Part shown: piece by piece, positions 1-5,931 of the stretch
Numbering within the stretch: position 1 is the stretch's first letter
How the letters are laid out: every line of letters begins with the position of its first letter
Source: Ochromonadaceae sp. CCMP2298
Taxonomy: Eukaryota; Sar; Synurophyceae; Ochromonadales; Ochromonadaceae
Assembly: GCA_026770595.1 (NCBI GenBank)
Contig: MU634693.1
Location: 1-10,755, forward strand
DNA: 10,755 bases
Direction: 5' to 3'
Program-made: the position numbers and the translations under genes
The notes under the pieces: generated by a model
Told to the model about the DNA's origin: nothing
Databases searched by the model: none
Seen by the model: only the letters and a program-made list of their open reading frames with translations

Positions 1-2
1 CC

Positions 3-3000
3 CAGCCCTCCGGCCAGCCCTCATCCGCCCCCAGCGCCCCCCCCACCACCGTGCTCCAGACACAACTAACCCTGGGCGTGACGCAAACCCTGGCCAACGT
101 TAATACGAGCACATTCGCAGACGAGGGCCTGGAGTTGGCCTTTCGGACAGCCGTAGCGGAGAGCGTAAGTGGCATCGACCTCGGAGATGTGTCAGCGCTG
201 GTGGTTACGGACAGCACCAGCGGAGATGAGGCAGCAGAGACAGCAGCGGAGACAGCAGCGGAGACGGCATGGGAGACAGTCCGCAAGCAGGTCAGACGAA
301 ATCTCCGGGCGAACGGAGCAAATGGGGATAGAGGGAATGGGAACTGGCGGCGTCTACAAACCTCTAGCGTGGAGGTGGCCTACGATGTGACATTCGTCAT
401 GGAGCAGCTGGGGTACTCAGACTCCTCTACTGCGTTTGCGTACGTACTGCAGGCTATTAACACATCCGTTTCCAGCGGCTCCTTCGACATTCTCATGGCC
501 GCGGCCGCTGCCCGGGATACCGGCACCTCCTCGGGGGTACGGGCCACTAGCACAGCAGAGGTCATCCTCCGCTCAGCCAGGCCCTCCCCCAGCCCCACTA
601 GGGCGCCCACCAACAGCACCTCTACCTCTACCTCTACCTCTTCCGGAGTGGGCAGCTGGACTATTGTGCAGCAAGGGCTCTTCGGACTGGGTCTGGTGCT
701 GGTACTGCTGGCCCTGGTGTTGCTGCTGATCTTCCAGCGTCCCATGCTATTGGCGGCACTCCACCTGCCCGGCAAACTAGCCATCGCCTGCTACGAGTTC
801 TGCACAGTTGGCTCCTACCACTTCTACGCATACTCCACCGATTCCCACAAAGCCTATCGGAAGTCTCCCACGGACCCCCTGGCGCCCCCGCGTGATCCAG
901 CAGACTCAGAAGACACCTTTATGGACGAGGGTTTTAAGCAGGATATGATGTGGGCTCGGTCGGGCGGCGCGGGCTCGGGTCTTGGGGGATTTGTGGGTGA
1001 CGAGGGGGGAGAGCAGGGGGAGGAAGAGGAGAAGAAGGGCGAGGAGGGCGAGGAGGGCGACCGTGCCGAAAAGGAAGCCGAAAAGGAGGCTTTTTTCGTC
1101 CGCACTAAGTCGATCGAATCCAAGAGATACAGTCTCGCCTCTGCGATGGATTTCTTTCTGATGCGCGAGCCGGAGGGGGCGGAGGCAGGGGCAGAGGTGG
1201 AGGCAAGGGCAGAGGTAGGAACAGAGGTAGGGGCAGGGACGAGCGATATTGAGGGCACTGGCGACAATGTTGGTATTGAGGGCTTATTCCCTTCTATCGA
1301 GGGGGTGGATGGGGGCGAGAGGATAGAGGGGGCAGAGGAGGGAGAGTTGCAGTCGGGAAAGCGAAGGTCTTCGCTGCGCGCCTCTTTGTCCATCTTCTTC
1401 AACAGACCGAAGAAGGCTGGGGGTGGGGGAGAGGGGCAGGCAGAAGGGGCAAAGACAGGGGAGGTGGGGGCAGAGGCATCGGCAGTTGACGGATCGGGTG
1501 TGATGACAGCCCCGCCCCCGCAGAAACCGCCCAGCCCGCCCCGCCCCGCTAGCGAGGAGGGGGCGGAGGAGGAGGAGAAAGAGGACGAGGGTGAGGGTAT
1601 TCCACCCGCAGAGGTTGAGGTGGCACCAGCGGCAGAAATAGCAGCAACAGCGCCAGCGTCGGTTGGCACTTTGGCAGACTGGCTATTTGGACCTGCAGCT
1701 GCAGAGGTGGGGGAGGGGGAGGCAGGGGCAGAGGCAGGGGTAGAGGCAGGGGTAGATGCAGGGGCAGAGGCAGGGGCAGATGCAGGGGCAGATGCAGGGG
1801 CAGATGCAGGGGCTGATAAAGGGGAGGCAGGGGAGGCAGCTGGGATTATAAACCCCAGCAGTTCTCCTGATAAAGTAGCAGAGGGAGCGGGAGAGGAGGG
1901 GACGAGGGAGGAGAAGAGTGAGGAGAAGAGTGAGGAGAGTGAGGAGAGTGGGCAGGGGGAGAAGAAGATGGAAAAGAAGCGGAGCAGGTCTCCCATCCAG
2001 CGGGCTAAGTCTGTGATCAAGAGACTATCTGTGCTGGCCCACATAAGCAAGAGCCCCGAGAAGCAGGCACAGGCAGCGGAGGCAGGGGTAGCAGGGGCAG
2101 AGGCACAGGCAGCACCGGAGCAGGCAGCTGGGACAGTGGAGGGGGCAGGCGCGTGGTCGGATGCGGCGGTCCCCGTTCTTGACCTGGACCTGCATACGGC
2201 AGCAGAGGACCAGCCGCCGCCCGTCCCGGGAGTGCCGGGAGTGCCCGAAGTGGGGGAAAGCAACACGCAGGGTGCAGGTGCGGGGGCAGATGCAGGTGTG
2301 GGTGCGAAGGGCAAGCGTGTAATGCGGGTGCTGGGGTCTCAGCAGGGGGAGGGGTCCGTGGGTCCCAGAGAAGCGCGGTCTGAGGCAACAGCCCCCACCT
2401 CTATTACGAACTCCACCCCTACCTCTACTTCTTTGGGTCGCAAGTTCATGCCAGAGTGGGTGTTCGGCACTCCGAAAGTCCCTGTCCCAGTCCCCGTAAC
2501 AGCACAAGCACCTGTAGCACAAGCACTTGTTACACAAGCACCAGCCCCATCCCCATTGATAGAGGCAACGGCTGGGGTGGTCGGCTCTGCCGCCCCAGCG
2601 GCCATGCCTCCGCCGCCGCCCCAGGCCTCTGCCTCTGATAGAACACGGTCGCAGCGCGGCGCCAGTGGCCGTGCAGGTGCGGTGGGTGCAGGTGCAGTTG
2701 CAGGGGCAGTGCGCAGAGAGACATCCCGCACCACCTCCTTCACGCGCCCCAAGTCCATCCTCAAGCACGACGCCAGCACTGTTGGCGTGGGTGCGGGTGC
2801 GGATGTGGGTGCGGGGGTGCGCATTGTACGCAGTATCACCCCCAGCAGAGTAGTATTCGCCGACCAGGCACAGACATTGGTACAGGCGACTCTCCCCCCA
2901 CCCCTGCCCCTGTCTCTAGCTGCGCCCCTACACGCATCCAGCCCGCGGCGTCCCTCTTTACTGGACGCTGTCTCCTCCGCCCTGGCCTACGTGCTGCCAG

Positions 3001-3887
3001 ACGACCCCGACGACCCTGGCACACCTGACACAGACGCTGGCGCGGAGGCAGAGGACACAAGCGCTGCTGGTGTTGAGAAACAAGCAGCGCAGAAGTCGGG
3101 TGTGAAGAGGAACGTGTCAAGGGTGGCCTCTGCGGCCAGACGCAACTCCCGCAGTGCATCTCCCTCCGAGATAGAGCCAGAGGCAGAGCTGCGCTCCAGA
3201 GCAGGGCTGCCGGTGCCCCCGACTGGGCAGGTGCAGGCGCAGAAGAGTGCATCGCCCACACCCGTATCCGCACCCGCTGGACCTGAGTCTCCCTCCCGCT
3301 CCCGCAGCCTGACGCAGACCCTAAGCAGCCTCAACCCCCTGCGCTTCCTCACCCCGCCCAAGCGCCCGCCCCCGCAGTCCTCTATCCCCTCCACCCCCAC
3401 CACTGGTGCGGGTGCAGGTGCGGGTGTGGGTGCGGATGCTTCTGCACATGTGCCCCCCTTCCGCTCCCCCGTTGCGGCGGCCGCAGTGAACGCCTCAGGC
3501 ATGCGCAGTTCTTCCTCAAAGCGCTCCAGGCCCCTTAAGACCAGTGGTCCGGAGGCTGGGACGGGAATGGGAACGGGGGCTGGGGCTGCGGCTGGCGGCA
3601 CCGCGCAGCCGCGCTCTGGGCTGTTCAATTCGCCAAAGCGGGGCTCTAGCATTGGCTCAGGCACAGGCGCTGGCGCTGGGAAAAGCCCCTTTTTTAATAG
3701 GCAGCTCAGTTCCTCCACCACACCCGTATCCGCATCAGTACCCGTATCATCAACACCCACAGCAACCGTATCATTATCACCCGCAGCGTTGTTGTCCACC
3801 CGCAGCAGCAAGTCCAGCACGACCTTCAGCAAACCCAAGGCCAGCAGCAGTTCCGGCAAGGGCTTCACCTCGCCCAAGAACCTGTGA
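3..3887 (+). CDS. Single-pass membrane protein with very long disordered, acidic/Ala-Gly-rich cytoplasmic tail (5' partial)
   Basis: The frame is open from base 3 to TGA at 3885-3887, giving 1,294 residues (residue number = base/3). No start is visible, so the gene begins upstream. Residues 1-16 are a Q/P/S/G tract of the stramenopile cell-surface type. Residues about 17-200 form an ectodomain with three N-glycosylation sequons (NTS, NTS, NST), an A-A-E-T repeat and an R-R-L-Q segment before a short beta-like stretch. A Ser/Thr/Pro stalk leads to one strongly hydrophobic segment, residues about 225-244. The remaining 1,050 residues are low complexity: acidic early, A-G-A-D/E repeats near 573-605, then Pro/Ser/Ala-rich and basic. 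The tail holds six F-x-x-P-K motifs, [RK][RK]-x-S sites (KRYS, KRLS, RRPS, RRNS), and S-I-L-K (918-921) before R-V-V-F (949-952). Type I orientation is inferred. I cannot name a family; surface adhesion or signalling is only a guess. Confidence 0.8.
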   Translation, partial: QPSGQPSSAPSAPPTTVLQTQLTLGVTQTLANVNTSTFADEGLELAFRTAVAESVSGIDLGDVSALVVTDSTSGDEAAETAAETAAETAWETVRKQVRRNLRANGANGDRGNGNWRRLQTSSVEVAYDVTFVMEQLGYSDSSTAFAYVLQAINTSVSSGSFDILMAAAAARDTGTSSGVRATSTAEVILRSARPSPSPTRAPTNSTSTSTSTSSGVGSWTIVQQGLFGLGLVLVLLALVLLLIFQRPMLLAALHLPGKLAIACYEFCTVGSYHFYAYSTDSHKAYRKSPTDPLAPPRDPADSEDTFMDEGFKQDMMWARSGGAGSGLGGFVGDEGGEQGEEEEKKGEEGEEGDRAEKEAEKEAFFVRTKSIESKRYSLASAMDFFLMREPEGAEAGAEVEARAEVGTEVGAGTSDIEGTGDNVGIEGLFPSIEGVDGGERIEGAEEGELQSGKRRSSLRASLSIFFNRPKKAGGGGEGQAEGAKTGEVGAEASAVDGSGVMTAPPPQKPPSPPRPASEEGAEEEEKEDEGEGIPPAEVEVAPAAEIAATAPASVGTLADWLFGPAAAEVGEGEAGAEAGVEAGVDAGAEAGADAGADAGADAGADKGEAGEAAGIINPSSSPDKVAEGAGEEGTREEKSEEKSEESEESGQGEKKMEKKRSRSPIQRAKSVIKRLSVLAHISKSPEKQAQAAEAGVAGAEAQAAPEQAAGTVEGAGAWSDAAVPVLDLDLHTAAEDQPPPVPGVPGVPEVGESNTQGAGAGADAGVGAKGKRVMRVLGSQQGEGSVGPREARSEATAPTSITNSTPTSTSLGRKFMPEWVFGTPKVPVPVPVTAQAPVAQALVTQAPAPSPLIEATAGVVGSAAPAAMPPPPPQASASDRTRSQRGASGRAGAVGAGAVAGAVRRETSRTTSFTRPKSILKHDASTVGVGAGADVGAGVRIVRSITPSRVVFADQAQTLVQATLPPPLPLSLAAPLHASSPRRPSLLDAVSSALAYVLPDDPDDPGTPDTDAGAEAEDTSAAGVEKQAAQKSGVKRNVSRVASAARRNSRSASPSEIEPEAELRSRAGLPVPPTGQVQAQKSASPTPVSAPAGPESPSRSRSLTQTLSSLNPLRFLTPPKRPPPQSSIPSTPTTGAGAGAGVGADASAHVPPFRSPVAAAAVNASGMRSSSSKRSRPLKTSGPEAGTGMGTGAGAAAGGTAQPRSGLFNSPKRGSSIGSGTGAGAGKSPFFNRQLSSSTTPVSASVPVSSTPTATVSLSPAALLSTRSSKSSTTFSKPKASSSSGKGFTSPKNL
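675..734 (+). other. Predicted transmembrane segment of the 3-3887 protein
   Basis: These codons encode about 20 residues rich in Leu, Val, Gly, Ile and Phe with no charge, from the G-L-F-G-L-G stretch to an I-F-Q-R-P boundary. Ser/Thr-rich stalk precedes them and Arg follows, which fits a stop-transfer segment with the long tail inside the cell. A second, weaker hydrophobic patch follows (about residues 247-275, with Cys, Tyr and Phe) and could be membrane-associated. Confidence 0.75.
1720..1815 (+). repeat. 12-bp in-frame coding repeat (A-G-A-D/E), G-tract rich
   Basis: Degenerate copies of GCAGGGGCAGAK run in tandem within the gene, encoding alternating Ala-Gly and Ala-Asp/Glu pairs. The last units (about 1771-1806) are nearly identical, suggesting recent slippage expansion. 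Each unit contributes a GGGG run, so the sense strand has regularly spaced G-tracts. Confidence 0.85.
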
Positions 3888-3900
3888 TCTTTTGGGGAGC

Positions 3901-3949
3901 GGGTAGAGGACAGAGGACAGAGGGCAGGGGACAGGGGATAGAGGGTAGA
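3901..3949. repeat. Heptanucleotide minisatellite, 7 units, just after the stop codon
   Basis: Seven consecutive 7-base units fit the consensus GGRYAGR: gggtaga, ggacaga, ggacaga, gggcagg, ggacagg, ggataga, gggtaga. The array starts 14 bases after the TGA of the upstream gene, so it probably lies in that gene's 3' untranslated region. Confidence 0.85.
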
Positions 3950-4080
3950 TGCCACATATACTAGACCGTACGCATACCCGTACTTAATTTTGTATGATCT
4001 TTGCACGCTCATATTCTGTAGACGCATATTCATTACATCAATACTAGAATCCGCTTTAAAAAAAATCCACTACACCACGC

Positions 4081-4107
4081 GCAGCAGTCGTGAGCACGCT
4101 GTGCTGC
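4081..4107. other. Small imperfect hairpin in the convergent spacer
   Basis: GCAGCA (4081-4086) pairs with TGCTGC (4102-4107), and inside it CGTG (4089-4092) pairs with CACG (4095-4098) across a 2-base loop, with 2- and 3-base internal bulges. It could form in either transcript's 3' end. A function is not shown by the sequence, and a chance origin is possible. Confidence 0.35.
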
Positions 4108-4302
4108 AGTTATCTCTCACTATTGCACAGCTTTTGTAGATATGAAAAAAAAAGCAAGAACTCTGCACGAAAGTAATTTCATTTTCAAGTTACACAGAGT
4201 AAGAGGGAGAGACTGAGAGAGATGGCGATATACAGAGAAAGTATCTACAAATATATGAATCTACCACGCACATAGGGTATGTGGGTGTCTGTGTCTTAGT
4301 GT

Positions 4303-5112
4303 CTACCACGGCTTCTGCTGCTCATCAGGGTCCAGCAAAGTACTCTCTGTGTCATTGATAAGCGCCCACCTGTCGGTCTGCGTCTCCACCAGCAGCCTCG
4401 CCGTTCGCACCTCCTTCCTCGTATTCTCCATAGCCTTTTTGTCCTCCATGGGTCCCAAAGTATGCCAGATTTCGTCAACACGCTGGTCGACTGGCGTCAC
4501 AGACAGGTAGTAGCCCATAGGCGTGAGGCCTTTGACGGACTTGGCGGCCACGTCCACCGGGTACTTCAGCAGAAGGCGCAGAAGTCCGACGCTCTTCACC
4601 ATGTGCAGGGGCGTGCGGCCAAAAAGGTCGCGGGCGTTCAGATCGGCACCGTTGGAGATCAGCAAGGAAGCGATTTGGCGGTAGTTTCCATCAACAGCAA
4701 TGTGCAGGGCCGTGGCCTTGCCCAGGGAGGTGTGCAGGTTGACGTGCGCGGAGAAGTCGTACACTAGCATGCGCACGAGGTGAAGGTTGCCGCCAGCGCT
4801 CGACTCGTGCAGCAGAGTGCGCCCACTGCGGCTGTCTCTCTCATCCACGGGGTGGCCGATCACCAGCTCCTGGCGCAGTTTAAACTCGTCCCCCGCGATG
4901 GCGTACTTCTGGGCGCGCGAGGTGGCGAGGCTGTACAGGCGCTCGGCCAGCACGGCCTCGCGCTTCTGGCTGTACAGGCGTGCGAACTTGTGGTCCAGCC
5001 GCCTATCCTGGCTCTGCTTTACAAGAGACTGGTCCTTCGAAGGATCTCTCGGTATTTTATTGTAGCGTGAATCATTCCTCACAATTCTCTCGAGGCTCGA
5101 GAGCAAAATCAT
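4303..5112 (-). CDS. Ankyrin-repeat protein, 269 aa
   Basis: An uninterrupted frame runs from ATG (5112-5110) to TAG (4305-4303), 269 residues. The first 65 residues are charged and helical-looking, rich in Arg/Lys/Gln. An N-terminal capping half-repeat covers about 66-93 (A-G-D-E-F-K-L-R). Ankyrin repeats follow at about 96-126 (G-R-T-L-L-H), 132-162 (A-T-A-L-H-I-A, then N-G-A-D-L-N-A) and 165-192 (G-R-T-P-L-H). A degenerate last repeat begins near 195 (G-L-T-P-M-G). The last 60 residues are a charged, helical tail with no recognised domain. Ankyrin repeats bind partner proteins; nothing names the partner. No signal peptide or membrane segment is seen, so a cytosolic or nuclear location is inferred. 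The nearest upstream in-frame stop is TAG at 5181-5179, leaving 22 open codons before this ATG. An extra 5' exon joined through CTCTCTTACCTTAG is therefore possible but not supported. Confidence 0.8.
   Translation of the reverse strand: MILLSSLERIVRNDSRYNKIPRDPSKDQSLVKQSQDRRLDHKFARLYSQKREAVLAERLYSLATSRAQKYAIAGDEFKLRQELVIGHPVDERDSRSGRTLLHESSAGGNLHLVRMLVYDFSAHVNLHTSLGKATALHIAVDGNYRQIASLLISNGADLNARDLFGRTPLHMVKSVGLLRLLLKYPVDVAAKSVKGLTPMGYYLSVTPVDQRVDEIWHTLGPMEDKKAMENTRKEVRTARLLVETQTDRWALINDTESTLLDPDEQQKPW
5087..5103. repeat. 17-bp perfect palindrome (single centre base) in the first codons of the ankyrin gene
   Basis: CTCTCGAG (5087-5094), one G, then CTCGAGAG (5096-5103) form a perfect inverted repeat. 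It encodes residues 4-9 of the ankyrin protein. In the transcript it could fold into an 8-bp stem only if the loop opened, so a DNA-level site or chance is equally likely. Confidence 0.6.
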
Positions 5113-5160
5113 GTTCCACGACGAGGATGCTGTGGCTCCACGACGAGAGGATTCACGCGC

Positions 5161-5227
5161 CGGAGTGGGAGCGCGTGGCTAAGGTAAGAGAGCGGTTCCT
5201 GGATTTCACAACGCGGAGTGGGAGCGC
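5161..5227. repeat. 14-bp direct repeat upstream of the ankyrin gene
   Basis: CGGAGTGGGAGCGC occurs at 5161-5174 and again, exactly, at 5214-5227, a spacing of 53 bases. The copies lie 50-115 bases upstream of the ankyrin ATG, in what should be its promoter or 5' untranslated region. Paired regulatory sites or a short local duplication would both fit. Confidence 0.6.
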
Positions 5228-5247
5228 TTTCGGGCGAAACGTCCGTC

Positions 5248-5499
5248 CAAATTCAACTGACGGTATCTGGGTGTAAGTTACGGAAATATATCGGGTAAAA
5301 GTACAGAATCCAAAAACGCCCTAATTTTTATAAAAAACACTACCGGTAGCTTATAAAATGTGCAATACTAACATTACAGTACAAAAATGATATCAAAAAA
5401 GTAATAAAAAAGTGTTTCTAAGTTTCTGTTTAGGCGGTTTTGGCTGGTGTTTTTTTGGCGTTTTTGGATTCCGTACCCGATACCGCCAGTTGAATTTGA
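5248..5499. mobile_element. Fold-back / MITE-like inverted-repeat element
   Basis: The left arm (5248-5320) and the reverse complement of the right arm (5457-5499) share CAAATTCAACTG, CGGTATC, a GGGT(A) block and GAATCCAAAAACGCC. The left arm differs by about 34 extra bases in the middle, and both arms end inward near AAAAAACAC. The interior (5321-5456) is AT-rich, has the palindrome CTACCGGTAG (5340-5349) and has no transposase frame. CCGTCC occurs outside both arms (5243-5248 and 5507-5512) but is not flush with the right end, so a target-site duplication is uncertain. A non-autonomous DNA transposon remnant is the best guess. Confidence 0.55.
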
Positions 5500-5931
5500 T
5501 AATGGCCCGTCCTCGCCATACCACATATATGGTCGTTATCTTGCAGGTGGGGTGCAGGGTACGACGCCAGCGGGGGATGGCGTAAGCGCTCGTGGTAGTG
5601 ATAGTGATAGGTACCATAGATTTAGGGGTAATAGGTTGAGTTGTTATATATCCTACACCTGTCACTTTTGTCACACCTACCCTGCCACTCCACTTACCGT
5701 AACTCCTCTGCTCTTATTTTATATTTAGTTATTGTTTACATGTTTTCAAAGCAAATACGAGGTACAAACTTGTCTAGGACGAAGCTAGTATACGATGAAT
5801 CCTAATGCACATAAAACGGTCCCAAAATTGTCGCTCACCAATCGTAATGGGTAGCTCTATGCTCTCGTGTTACCTATGCGCCCCCATACAATCGTGATAG
5901 TATGCGTGTTAAAAAACTTTGGCTGAAGGCC
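5500..5931. other. AT-rich spacer downstream of the cyclopropane synthase gene
   Basis: This stretch lies between the inverted-repeat element and the stop codon of the minus-strand cyclopropane synthase gene, so it should include that gene's 3' untranslated region. I see no RNA gene and no coding-like frame. On the minus strand there are AATAA-like strings near 5715-5735 but no clear AATAAA. Minor features are a TAGTGATAGTGATAG triplication (about 5595-5610) and ACATATATGGT near 5522-5532. Confidence 0.5.

Larger units (their letters stand above)
3888..4302. other. Tail-to-tail intergenic spacer
   Basis: This spacer lies between two convergent genes, so it should hold both 3' untranslated regions and both poly(A) sites. 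After the heptamer array it turns AT-rich. I see no AATAAA in the expected orientation for either gene. It contains a small imperfect hairpin (4081-4107), a 9-A run near 4145-4153, and a 10-bp inverted pair (TTTGTAGATA at 4133-4142 and TATCTACAAA at 4242-4251). No open frame here looks coding. Confidence 0.6.

Noticed and set aside
854-2314. 486-codon open frame on the minus strand
   Set aside because: It is the antisense shadow of the Ala/Gly/Glu-rich plus-strand gene. It reads as Ala/Pro/Ser low complexity, has no motif, and arises because purine-rich GC codons rarely make antisense stops.
2025-2839. Overlapping minus-strand frames of 123-247 codons
   Set aside because: Cys/Arg/His-rich products of the tandem repeats read in other frames; no support as genes.
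2987-4033. 348-codon open frame on the minus strand
   Set aside because: It is mostly antisense to the plus-strand gene and follows its repeats. No domain or conserved pattern is visible.
5393-5728. Two 93-codon frames on opposite strands in the fold-back element and spacer
   Set aside because: AT-rich, biased products (for example Lys/Pro-rich) without motifs; they fall in the inverted repeat and spacer.
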